Shown here one piece after another: positions 34,501-41,835 of a DNA stretch of 42,084 bases. Both the position numbers and the translations under genes were made by a program. The notes under the pieces were generated by a model. It did no database searches. It was not told the origin of the DNA and saw only the letters and a list, made by a program, of their open reading frames with translations. This stretch comes from Burkholderiales bacterium LSUCC0115 (GTDB lineage Bacteria; Pseudomonadota; Gammaproteobacteria; Burkholderiales; Burkholderiaceae_A), in the NCBI GenBank assembly GCA_009646425.1, contig WJBW01000002.1:558122-600205 (forward strand). Reading direction: 5' to 3'. Numbering within the stretch: position 1 is the stretch's first letter; every line of letters starts with the position of its first letter.

Positions 34501-35645
34501 GTATCGGGATGGTCTGCTAGGACAGCCTGGCGGAGGCCCTCTGCCACGTCCTCCCTGCTTGAGTCACTCGCCACGATGTATTCATAAGACTTACCGTTAA
34601 TTGAAAGAGCGACTCGATTTCCTTCGGCTAGATCGCCGTCAGTGACGATGACTTCACGGGACTGATCGACCCTGTTGATCGCTTCGGCAGCGACGGATAT
34701 TGAGGTCAAGCCGGCCCCTTGGAAGGTAACGACCGCTCCGTCTGCTGTTGCGTCTGGCTTGGAAATATTGCTTGCGTTATACAGGGCCGCCATCCCAGCA
34801 GCAATGTTCGACAAGGCGGTGTCGCTTCCGCCACTCACCACTCCGCCAAATCCGTTGTTGTCCCTGGTCAGGTTCTCAGAGGTGACCGTATAGGTCTTGA
34901 CTGTGGTCTGGTCGGGGCTATCCCCCTTGACTGTGTAGCGAATGGTATCCCCAGCCTCGAAGACGCCAGACAGGGTGATGGTGCGAGCACTTGCTGAACC
35001 ACCGACGGTCGCCAGCTGAGTAAGGTCGGCACCCTCTAGCGGAGTGAGGGGGGACGACACCCTAGACATCTGGTTGGCCAACAGGCTAGAACTGCCAAAA
35101 CTCAAACGATAATTGCCGGGATCCGCCTGGGTGGCGTCCAAAGCCTTGACTGATAAACGCGGTTCAACAGCCGAGATGGTAGAGGCGAAAGCGGGAGCAT
35201 TGGGGCCCAGCGTGGAGATGAGAGATTTCTTGAGAAGAGAGTTTTCGTTGTAGCGGGTTCTCTCCGCGACTGCATTGATCTCGTCCCGAAGTTGCAATAG
35301 CTCCGCCGCGATGGATTTCCGTTGGTCGGCCGAGAGGTTGTCATTTCGACCCTGTACAGCCAACCCCTTCATTCGGTCCAGAATGTCGGAAACGGAGCTG
35401 AGAGCTCCCTCGGAAGTCTGAATGACCGAGATAGCCTCGGAGGCATTCTTTGTTCCTTGGGCCGACGCCACAATCTGGCTCTGAATCTTCTGCGAGATGG
35501 CAAGGCTGGAGGCATTGTCCGAGGCACGGTTAATCCGTAGGCCAGAGGACAAACGTTCAACGACAGACACATCACCAACCATGCCCATACTCGAGCTCTT
35601 ATATGTGTAAGTCTCTGAAAAATAATCGTTAAGTCTCACTGCCAT
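31527..35645 (-). CDS. Giant flagellin with repeat modules (flagellin A)
   Basis: A 1372-residue flagellin, more than twice the Salmonella size (about 495). The start at 35645 (MAVRLNDYF) puts ERLSSGLRIN at residue 30, exactly as in the flagellin at 38508. An upstream TTG would lie inside the putative promoter. The N-domain carries RLSSGLRINRASDNASSLAI and the C-domain ends LPQVILSLLQ. The N-terminal helix is unusually aromatic (NDYFSETYTY). The variable region holds one long beta module (219-326). It also has three REVIVTDGDLAEG-type modules (330-432, 434-530, 1045-1145) and five GxYxxxYNGSSW-type modules (547-960). I see no Cys. No good ribosome binding site is apparent. It probably forms part of the filament; its segment is unknown. 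Confidence 0.92.
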   Translation of the reverse strand: MAVRLNDYFSETYTYKSSSMGMVGDVSVVERLSSGLRINRASDNASSLAISQKIQSQIVASAQGTKNASEAISVIQTSEGALSSVSDILDRMKGLAVQGRNDNLSADQRKSIAAELLQLRDEINAVAERTRYNENSLLKKSLISTLGPNAPAFASTISAVEPRLSVKALDATQADPGNYRLSFGSSSLLANQMSRVSSPLTPLEGADLTQLATVGGSASARTITLSGVFEAGDTIRYTVKGDSPDQTTVKTYTVTSENLTRDNNGFGGVVSGGSDTALSNIAAGMAALYNASNISKPDATADGAVVTFQGAGLTSISVAAEAINRVDQSREVIVTDGDLAEGNRVALSINGKSYEYIVASDSSREDVAEGLRQAVLADHPDTAIRAGSILTIESGSGLTNAAMTYQVYQAASASQIENLASTVSDPTGSATADRVVSIADFDVIEGRRFTISVGNPETSTQFSVIAGTDDDKNTVASKLGGLIQQNFGSGASAVSVSNNQITFSSSLGLGMAAITIAATETVRGDLNTRVGPAQGITDATWGVGGRLDDGVYEILYSESGWSVVRDPLPGSVSTFDGSVLTTSTGNQVNVALTGTPRYGDRYFFEIQNGDPDRTLSRTITATAANGADAAMGTTDDTVVPGIWNDTKLVAVSGGTGTISSGSHVLTYNASLNYWTPSGTTYTATYDGASTVTVIDNPYRSLTSSNFGLTAGYRSGDSISFSVGATGQSGIATLSRSVSGTYSAQSYTTNFVASGYWDFRYNGSSWVATTGGSSSVSGSTVYVSGRNVGSLSSGKEGDVITVGTYAYTANIGTALNPVWETRYQSYLSGRYNDFNGDVTSLGTENPLVEGTYGFSYNGSSWTTTGGPVNAVYNGSIVQNGSGGTSARVTQSFEIRRAETLDASTASANLRTPITGDQMTVDNNTPSYLRVGTTGVRFAVAGILDEGDYILEYNGSDYSIKNAFGDTVLTAQYTTENGVNWLILDPSGGSSADDRVELDLAGTPQVGDKVYFTLTAGNVITNRYVNGSYLGGREDSVSSNFRDRSDRVVTISDSDLAVGNTVSLSFAGKDYVALVESTDDASSIAEKLAGLIDDDFPNTTSATQTPDFPVAARVSASANQITLHYPMLTGNDDIDIQVRTIGSADSVTLTKLGGSGEVLTSETLSLSKVPASGNRQLDFEALGVSLSLENSGLTDLASDEFSRLTGLAADLQVSSVGSDALFQVGANTRSGDYSITGLSDFRLNGASRNTGSSKLAFDQLAARFELLQDGVPAAESNDFYAGLANTIDSVITEVSRSRTGLGVQQNRLEHAISSNGYVFQGLTKVNSDLVEADYGAEMARLTKIQIGQQAATAMAAQANLLPQVILSLLQAQPA
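32766..34013 (-). repeat. Five YNG-type modules in flagellin A
   Basis: Flagellin A residues 547-960 contain five units with the pattern G-x-Y-x-x-x-Y-N-G-S-x-W, for example GTYGFSYNGSSWTTTGG and GYWDFRYNGSSWVATTGG. Two earlier units (GVYEILYSESGW, GSHVLTYNAS) and the last (GDYILEYNGSDY) are diverged. Beta strands and turns between units suggest a string of small domains. FliD has one related unit near residue 628. Confidence 0.75.
34056..34658 (-). repeat. Tandem VxIxDxDLxxG modules in flagellin A
   Basis: Residues 330-432 and 434-530 each open with a strand and Asp-rich turn (REVIVTDGDLAEG and RVVSIADFDVIEG). A Y- or F-x-V strand and an IN-type helix (DVAEGLRQAV, TVASKLGGLI) follow. A third copy is at residues 1045-1145 (RVVTISDSDLAVG). 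The flagellin at 38508 has three more. Confidence 0.75.
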
Positions 35646-35713
35646 GGTCTGGACACTGTCGAATAGGGGCTCCAATTTGGGGGCCCTCGGACGAAAGCCC
35701 CCCTCATCGATCA

Positions 35714-35740
35714 TTACGGTCAAACCATGTCAAATGTTTA
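35714..35740 (-). promoter_or_regulatory. Candidate sigma-28 promoter for flagellin A
   Basis: On the minus strand TAAA is followed after exactly 15 bases by GACCGTAA, which matches GCCGATAA at five of eight positions. Transcription would start near 35706, about 60 bases before the ATG at 35645. It lies just after the terminator of the neighbouring flagellin operon. Spacing is right but the -10 match is partial. Confidence 0.5.
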
Positions 35741-35752
35741 GCCGAAAGGTGC

Positions 35753-35781
35753 AAAAAAAATGGCCCTAAACAGGGCCATTT
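35753..35781 (-). terminator. Rho-independent terminator after flagellin B
   Basis: AAATGGCCCT and AGGGCCATTT form a perfect 10-bp stem around AAAC at 35758-35781. On the minus strand it runs into eight T residues (35753-35760). It lies about 19 bases past the stop of the flagellin at 35800 and separates that transcript from flagellin A. Confidence 0.92.
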
Positions 35782-35799
35782 GAAGAAAAAAGTGAGGGT

Positions 35800-38496
35800 C
35801 TACAACAGCAACTCCAAAACCACGCTGGGAAGCTGATTCGCCTGCGCCAGCATGGCCCCAGCCGCGTTGTAGCCAATTTGCATGCGGGCCAATCTCGCAG
35901 ACTCAAAGCCAAAGTCAGCATCTTGGATTACCCCTAGAGCGTTTGTTAGGCCTGCGTTCTGATCGAATAGGTTCTGTGAAGAGCTCTCCAAACGCCTTTG
36001 AAGGTTGCCAAAGTCGGTACGCCGACGGGTCACAGCCTCCAGCACCCGATCCAAATCACCTTGCAGCCCCTGAAACTCCACGCCACTCATGGCTACAGAT
36101 ACTCCAAGATCGGAAATGCTTGCGTCGAGCTGATTGAAAAGCGCCCCCTCCGAAGTGTCGGAGTTTTCCCCAATTCGGATGTCCCTAAAAACGCCTGCCG
36201 CCAAATCGGCTCTGGTGCCCTCTCCCAGCTGGAAAACCGGGCCCCGTTCGCTGACGGCGGACACCATTCGACTGGAGGCAAGCCGATGCTCAGCAGTTAG
36301 TCCAGCTTGAACTCCCCAAATGGTAATGGATTCATCAGAACTGTTGGATAAGGTGACCGATACACCAAGGGAATCAAACGATAGCTGTCTTGTTTGTCCA
36401 GAGGAGATCGAGCCTTTATCTCCTAAGTAAATGGTCTGATCACCCAGCAAAGTTGTTCCATCAACATCGTAGTGGGTCAGGGTTACATTCTGATTCGAGG
36501 CGTTGGTAGAAAGTTTAAATACGCCGTCTCTGGCACCGGCCGTATCCAACCGCGAAATACTCAGAGCAGTACCCACCTTCAGACTCCCCGGTGTTCCCAA
36601 GAGAATGGACTTGGAGGTAGAACCATAGACACCCTTGTAGCCACCGTACTCGATGACGTAATAGTCAACGTTATTGTTCCCGATCGAGAAGTCATTCCAG
36701 GTCGCGCCTCCAATGGCGTAAGCGAAATGCTCTCCGCTGGCATTTACATTACCGGGATAGGTGTACACGGTGGCATCCGCGTTATTCGGCTCGCCGATAC
36801 CTTGGTTCACACCCGATCTAATTGCAACGGTTGGATCAGCCCTGGCCCAGTCCGCATACGCCGTCTGGACTTGCCCAATTCCCCCGGATACCAGGTTCAC
36901 TGCGCCGCCGCTGACGTTGCCGTTTTGAAACTGCAGCCCAGCCTCCGGTCCATCAATCCAATACCACTTTCCCTCGGCTGCCGCTTGATCAGCATACGTC
37001 AGGGTATTTTGCCTAAAGGCGTTTCCTTCTCCAACTAATTGACCAGACGTTAACCAGGAGTTGCGATTGCCAATCGCCTCGTTGATTAGGTAATACCAGT
37101 CACTGGCACCGATCCAACCATTATTATTCAGCTTTTCCGCCAAGAAGGCGCTCTCTTCAGCGCTGGTGATATTGGCCAAGTATCCGTTATCGTAATCAGT
37201 AGGTAGGCCCAATTCACTTATGACGCTACTAAGAGCCGCACTTCGAGCGGTATCCCAGTTGATGTCATCACTACGAACAACTTGGTAATAAGACGTTGCG
37301 CCAGTCGATGAATTGGTAAAAACCGATATGTCATCAGGCACGATATCAATCGAAATATCACCGAGTCCTGTTTTGTTGTCGACTTCTAAGGTCGCTAAGA
37401 CTGAATTGAGTGCCGCGGCACTGCCCGTAAATGCCATCTCGTATCGCCCGGCATTTAGAGCGGACGAGCCAAGGGTGGCGTAACCACTTACTGCCGCAAT
37501 GCCAAGTGTGGTCATCTGGGCTGCGGTCAGGGTGGTTCTTATCTCCCCGCCGGAGGAGGTTACAACCGCCTTCAGAGTCCCCGAGCCGGAAGCCCAGTCA
37601 GCCCCCTCGACTTTGGTCCATCCCGCGTTCTTGATTTGCTCGTTGACAGTCGTTCCTATCCCGACAATCTTCGTTGCGATCTCTGCAGCGGTATGGTCAG
37701 ATCCGACTGCGGTATTTTTTACATCTAAAGTCACACCAAGTTGGAAAAAGTTTAGGGTTGTTGAGCCCCCAACGTTCTGAGATAACGACACCTCGCTCAA
37801 AGACTTCGGAGTAGACGTTGTCAAAGTGAGGGACTGAGAGGTGACGACCCCGTTGGCATCCGTTTTTTGAAGGGTTAATTGGGCCCCGTTGTTGGTAAGC
37901 GTATAGGTTCCGCTACCAGCATCATCGACAGACACATAGCTAAACTGAACCGAAGACTTGCCGGCCACGGTGGCCGATGAGTCCCCCTCGCGGATGGTCG
38001 AACCAATCAGAGAGGCTCTGGCAGAAGGATTCAAGTTTGTATTCAGATTAAACTGGCCTGACTGGGCCTCAGTAAAATCTCCCGTCAACACCTTCATACC
38101 GTTAAAGCTGGTACGTGTGGCAATCGCATTAATCTCGTCCCGTAGCTGGGTAATTTCACCAGACAACTGCCTCTTTTGATCCATAGACAGCCCATCCTGG
38201 GCACCCTGCACCGAAAGTTGACGCATGCGCTGCAGCAAGTCAGAGACATTTGACAGGGATGATTCTGCAGTCTGAACCATCGATATCGCCGATAACGCAT
38301 TGCGCTTGGCCATCTCGGTAGACCGGACCTGACGCTGAAGCTCCTGCGAAATCCCCAATCCGGCTGAATCGTCTCTCGCATGGTTAATCCTGAGGCCCGA
38401 GCTGAGTCTCTGGACGGACACACTCAGCGAATCTGAGGCGCGCTCAACTCCTCGGCTGCTAATAAGTCCTATTAGGTTTGTCTTTGCAGAAATCAT
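35800..38496 (-). CDS. Giant flagellin with inserted C-type-lectin-like domain (flagellin B)
   Basis: An 898-residue flagellin. The core is clear: QRLSSGLRINHARDDSAGLG with ALSAISMVQTAESSLSNVSD at the N-terminus, and a C-domain ending LARMQIGYNAAGAMLAQANQ, LPSVVLELLL. Between them, residues about 400-619 form a C-type-lectin-like domain (listed separately). Flanks at about 180-395 and 625-745 are beta-rich. No Cys is visible, so disulfides of animal lectins are replaced by other packing. It begins 11 bases after the flagellin at 38508 and shares its transcript, ending at the terminator 35753-35781. The Shine-Dalgarno sequence is weak (AGAG). Confidence 0.93.
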   Translation of the reverse strand: MISAKTNLIGLISSRGVERASDSLSVSVQRLSSGLRINHARDDSAGLGISQELQRQVRSTEMAKRNALSAISMVQTAESSLSNVSDLLQRMRQLSVQGAQDGLSMDQKRQLSGEITQLRDEINAIATRTSFNGMKVLTGDFTEAQSGQFNLNTNLNPSARASLIGSTIREGDSSATVAGKSSVQFSYVSVDDAGSGTYTLTNNGAQLTLQKTDANGVVTSQSLTLTTSTPKSLSEVSLSQNVGGSTTLNFFQLGVTLDVKNTAVGSDHTAAEIATKIVGIGTTVNEQIKNAGWTKVEGADWASGSGTLKAVVTSSGGEIRTTLTAAQMTTLGIAAVSGYATLGSSALNAGRYEMAFTGSAAALNSVLATLEVDNKTGLGDISIDIVPDDISVFTNSSTGATSYYQVVRSDDINWDTARSAALSSVISELGLPTDYDNGYLANITSAEESAFLAEKLNNNGWIGASDWYYLINEAIGNRNSWLTSGQLVGEGNAFRQNTLTYADQAAAEGKWYWIDGPEAGLQFQNGNVSGGAVNLVSGGIGQVQTAYADWARADPTVAIRSGVNQGIGEPNNADATVYTYPGNVNASGEHFAYAIGGATWNDFSIGNNNVDYYVIEYGGYKGVYGSTSKSILLGTPGSLKVGTALSISRLDTAGARDGVFKLSTNASNQNVTLTHYDVDGTTLLGDQTIYLGDKGSISSGQTRQLSFDSLGVSVTLSNSSDESITIWGVQAGLTAEHRLASSRMVSAVSERGPVFQLGEGTRADLAAGVFRDIRIGENSDTSEGALFNQLDASISDLGVSVAMSGVEFQGLQGDLDRVLEAVTRRRTDFGNLQRRLESSSQNLFDQNAGLTNALGVIQDADFGFESARLARMQIGYNAAGAMLAQANQLPSVVLELLL
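36640..37299 (-). other. C-type-lectin-like domain inside flagellin B
   Basis: Residues about 400-619 of flagellin B show the order of motifs of bacterial C-type-lectin-like domains. These are YYQVVRSDDINWDTARSAA, GYLANITSAEESAFLAEKL, WIGASD (461-466) and WYWIDGPEAG (511-520). GEPNN follows (EPN at 569-571), then GATWNDFSI (WND at 600-602) and YYVIEYGG (612-619). EPN and WND are the classical Ca2+ and sugar-contact motifs of mannose-type C-type lectins. It lies where flagellins have their surface-exposed variable domain. Binding to sugars is inferred, not shown. Confidence 0.85.
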
Positions 38497-38507
38497 TTGT
38501 ACTCTGT

Positions 38508-41500
38508 CTATGAGATGAGACTGAGGATGACATTAGGCAATTGATTAGCCTGAGCAAGCATGGCCGCGGCACTGCTTTGCCCAATTTGCTGACGCACCAT
38601 GCGCGACATCTCCGCAGCATAATCAGCGTCAGCTATGTTCGATTGGGCAGCCTGCAATTCAATTACCGAATTACCGAGCCCGGATATGCCGAACTGGAGC
38701 GAATTGATATACGCACCCATCTGAGAGCGAAGTCGAGCGACCTCCGTAGAAACCTCGTCAATGGCGACTTCAAGCTTCTCATCAATATCTGAGTCTGTCG
38801 GTCCAATCGAATCAAGACCAACAGCTGTGATGGCCTCATACAACTTGTCGAATGCTGGGGCATAGGAGAGTCCGCTCGAATTTCGGCCGGTTATCCGAAT
38901 ATCGCCAAGTGCCGGCAACCCTGTTGAGTCTCTGACATTTGAGCCAATTTGGAATATTCCAGCGTCCGAGAAGTTTTTAACTTCCATGGCTGCACTTAAC
39001 TTTGTCGAAGAAAACGCGGCGGATGCGTCAAAAACAGATTGGTCAATATTCTGCAGCTTCAGTGAGACTCCATAATCGCTAAAAAAAGCTTCAGCAGTAT
39101 CGCCAGCTGCAACACCACCGTCGATTGCTATCGTCTGACTAGAAACTCGATTCCCGTAGTCATCCAGCATCGACAGAGTGAGTGCATTTGCATTCTCTGG
39201 CTTAACGACCGCTAACCCAATATCATCAAGCCCCAGCAAAGCGGTCCCCGTGAAGCTTATTCGATTGGCGTCTAGAGCTATCCGAGTCCCAGTATCGTCA
39301 TTCGGATAATCAACCTGCAGCAAAGAGACCAGGCGCTTCGCCACCGTATCGGCAGTGTCAGATGAATCGATCTGGACAGCGTACTCTTTCTCGCCGATAG
39401 ATACCGAGAAAATCGCTCCATCAATCACATCTGCCTGACTAATCGTCAATGTTCTCGCGGTATCGTCACGCGCTCTTGGGCTCACCTGGGATGTTGTACC
39501 GGATGCCTGATAGTCAACAACCTCTCTCAAACCCAACGAAATGTTGGACATTCCGAAGCCGGTTGCCGCATTGATCGTAATGACATTAGAGACGACTGTA
39601 GATCCTGAAGAGGGCCCAATGGCTGAACCCATATTGTCATCGATGAGTGCTTCTAGTCTTTCGGCGACTGTCGAACTGGTATCGCCTGTTCCAACACGGA
39701 CTCTGTATGTGGTCGCTGTTCCGGGCGACCCAATGCTTACAGCAAGCTCACGACCAGGAATAAGATCTCGATCATTGATGACAATTCGCCTATCGGCTTG
39801 AGCAACATCGGAAGGATTGTCTACGTATGAAGCAAATGACGCGGCGGCCTGAAACTGTGACGGCGTCTGAACCGTCAGAGAAATCTCTGCGTCTGACGTC
39901 TGTGACCCTGGTTGAAAAGTAAGCGTCTCGTCAGAGACCGATATGGAGCCTGGGTAGTCCTTCGAGAGCTTCTCTTCGAAAATGCCGGCGACGCTGCTGG
40001 CCGTCATTCCCTGGCTTGTGATAACCGAGTAGTCCCGCCCCCCCACTGAGAGGGTTAGCTTGTTTCCCGCTGCCAAATCGGCTTGTGAGAAGGTGACGTC
40101 TCTTTGAAGCAGTGGCCGGTTGAGTTGCTCCGCTGTGATTGTGACGGAAGCCCCTGCAAATGTGACAATTCCCGAGGCAGCAGAGGATGTAGGGCTAGAG
40201 GTGGTTAAGTCGCCATACTGATCTGCAATGCTTTGTGCGATGTTTTGTCTTGCAAGGTCACTATCTGGGTCTATTGCGCCACCACTACCATCATTATTCT
40301 TTGTAAAGTTCTCTGCGGTTACGACATAGGTCAGCGTCGTAACGGTTGAGGTGTCCCCCTTAACCGAGTAGAGGATTTCGTCTCCGGCCTCCCACTCACC
40401 GGAAACCGTGAGTTTCGCGGCGGTAGTCGTGCCCCCCGTATAGACCTGGGTTTCACCTGCGCGGGCAGCAAAAGTGACATTTACATCATCGATCACCATC
40501 TGTGCCCCAGCCCCTCTGAATCCACTTTTGTCATAGGTACCAGAGACAAAGACAAATTTGTAATTGCCTTCCTGTCCAGCTAGAACGGTAACGGGATCGG
40601 CTGTGGCGAATGTGCCGTTTACTGTACCGGGTACAACGTCACTCGTACGAGTGCCAGTTGCCTTTAACAGCTCAATTGTCGACCCGTCTGATGTGTTTAG
40701 AAGGTAGCCGTACACATCAAAGTCATCGCTAACGTAATTCGCTCGCCACTTAAACGAAATTTCATCGCCAGCCTGTAGATCAACAGTGCCAGTGGATATG
40801 AGATAGGGGCCATGCACAACGTCGTATCCAACCGCTGTGGTCATGTTGGAATTTAAAACCGCAGACACCCCCTCCGCAGCAGCTGTCACCGTGCTAGCGA
40901 AACCTGCACTGTAAGTGGCACTCCCGGGGGTGTTTTCGTCGCCGTTAGGCGGGATTGTCCCAGGATTATTTGTGACACTTGGAGATACAAAACCACCGAT
41001 CTCTGTAGTCCCCAATTTCACCTGTTGGAGATAAACATCCCAACCGGGAATCGACTGAACGGTCACTGTTGTCGTAGCTCCCGCTGGGCCGTTTACCTGC
41101 ACTAACGCGGTAGACGTCGTAACAGAGCCACTGTTCTCAAAGTCATTGTTCGTGAACTGCGGCGGAGCGGGATTCGGTATGCGTCCCTCGGTAGGGTCTG
41201 ACTTGGCCGTCACATGGCTGGATACAGAGATCGGAGTACCCGGAGAGCCCACGGTCAACTCATACCGGCCTATTTCGGCTGTATCGACCCCAACCTCGGT
41301 CACCTTGAGTCCATTGGCCAACACACTCCCAGGCCTCAGACTGTCAACACCATTAGCAACTCCCACCACTTCATCGGATAGACGAGGCGGACCGATCGCA
41401 TTTTTGAGCAAAGACAGATGATTAAAGGTGGTGCGGTCGGCAATGGCATTGATTTCTGATTTTAGGCTCACGAGCTCATCAGATATAGCCTTCCTCTGCT

Positions 41501-41819
41501 TGGTGGAGAGGGAGTCGTTTCGGTTTTGAACCGATAACTCCTTCATGCGCTGAAGAATCGTGGACACCTCAGACAGGGAGCCCTCAGCCGTCTGAACCAT
41601 CGAAATCGCATCATTGGCATTGCGAATACCCTGGTTCAAGGCCGTTACCTGGCTCTTGATCTTCTCAGAGATCCCTAGACCAGCCGCATCGTCCTTGGCT
41701 CGGTTAATCCGCAAACCCGAAGACAAACGCTCAACGGAAGTGGCTAATCCCTGGCTGTTACTGGCCAAGGAGCGCGCCCCAAACATAGAGAGCAGATTTG
41801 TACCGGCTCTTATCGCCAT
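38508..41819 (-). CDS. Giant flagellin with jelly-roll domain and repeat modules (flagellin C)
   Basis: A 1103-residue flagellin. The N-core has VERLSSGLRINRAKDDAAGL at residues 29-48 and NANDAISMVQTAEGSLSEVS. The C-core has NIADADYAAEMSRMVRQQIG and ends QANQLPNVILSLIS. Residues about 222-451 form a jelly-roll-like domain (listed separately). Downstream is one long module at 466-568 and three VxIxDxDLxxG-type modules at 573-655, 678-775 and 789-880, as in flagellin A. It follows flaG by 16 bases and precedes flagellin B by 11 bases, so all three are likely co-transcribed. No clear ribosome binding site. Confidence 0.93.
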   Translation of the reverse strand: MAIRAGTNLLSMFGARSLASNSQGLATSVERLSSGLRINRAKDDAAGLGISEKIKSQVTALNQGIRNANDAISMVQTAEGSLSEVSTILQRMKELSVQNRNDSLSTKQRKAISDELVSLKSEINAIADRTTFNHLSLLKNAIGPPRLSDEVVGVANGVDSLRPGSVLANGLKVTEVGVDTAEIGRYELTVGSPGTPISVSSHVTAKSDPTEGRIPNPAPPQFTNNDFENSGSVTTSTALVQVNGPAGATTTVTVQSIPGWDVYLQQVKLGTTEIGGFVSPSVTNNPGTIPPNGDENTPGSATYSAGFASTVTAAAEGVSAVLNSNMTTAVGYDVVHGPYLISTGTVDLQAGDEISFKWRANYVSDDFDVYGYLLNTSDGSTIELLKATGTRTSDVVPGTVNGTFATADPVTVLAGQEGNYKFVFVSGTYDKSGFRGAGAQMVIDDVNVTFAARAGETQVYTGGTTTAAKLTVSGEWEAGDEILYSVKGDTSTVTTLTYVVTAENFTKNNDGSGGAIDPDSDLARQNIAQSIADQYGDLTTSSPTSSAASGIVTFAGASVTITAEQLNRPLLQRDVTFSQADLAAGNKLTLSVGGRDYSVITSQGMTASSVAGIFEEKLSKDYPGSISVSDETLTFQPGSQTSDAEISLTVQTPSQFQAAASFASYVDNPSDVAQADRRIVINDRDLIPGRELAVSIGSPGTATTYRVRVGTGDTSSTVAERLEALIDDNMGSAIGPSSGSTVVSNVITINAATGFGMSNISLGLREVVDYQASGTTSQVSPRARDDTARTLTISQADVIDGAIFSVSIGEKEYAVQIDSSDTADTVAKRLVSLLQVDYPNDDTGTRIALDANRISFTGTALLGLDDIGLAVVKPENANALTLSMLDDYGNRVSSQTIAIDGGVAAGDTAEAFFSDYGVSLKLQNIDQSVFDASAAFSSTKLSAAMEVKNFSDAGIFQIGSNVRDSTGLPALGDIRITGRNSSGLSYAPAFDKLYEAITAVGLDSIGPTDSDIDEKLEVAIDEVSTEVARLRSQMGAYINSLQFGISGLGNSVIELQAAQSNIADADYAAEMSRMVRQQIGQSSAAAMLAQANQLPNVILSLIS
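39180..40103 (-). repeat. Three VxIxDxDLxxG modules in flagellin C
   Basis: Residues 573-655, 678-775 and 789-880 open with RDVTFSQADLAAGNKL, RIVINDRDLIPGREL and RTLTISQADVIDGAIF. Each continues with a beta strand (SVGGRDY, SIGSPG, SIGEKEY) and an IN-type helix (VAERLEALI, VAKRLVSLL). Three further copies are in flagellin A. Confidence 0.75.
40467..41156 (-). other. Jelly-roll, carbohydrate-binding-like domain inside flagellin C
   Basis: Residues about 222-451 start with FTNNDFENSG and a PGW (IPGWDVYLQQVKLG). They continue with DLQAGDEISFKWRA and DDFDVYGYLLNTSDGSTIEL, then GNYKFVFVSGTYDKSG, and close with AQMVIDDVNVTF. This order, with the final IDDV strand, is typical of galactose-binding-like beta-sandwich domains in secreted and adhesive proteins. 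Sugar binding is a guess from fold type; no ligand residues can be named. Confidence 0.6.
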
Positions 41820-41835
41820 GGCTTAGCTCACAAAC

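Noticed and set aside
35645-35723. Longer start of flagellin A at TTG 35723
   Set aside because: It overlaps the putative promoter, adds 26 residues not found in flagellins, and breaks the exact length match of the N-terminal helix with flagellin C.
36640-36760. Diversity-generating retroelement acting on the lectin-like domain
   Set aside because: C-type-lectin domains are common targets of such elements. However, there is no reverse transcriptase, template repeat or marked enrichment of AAC codons at the domain end in this window.
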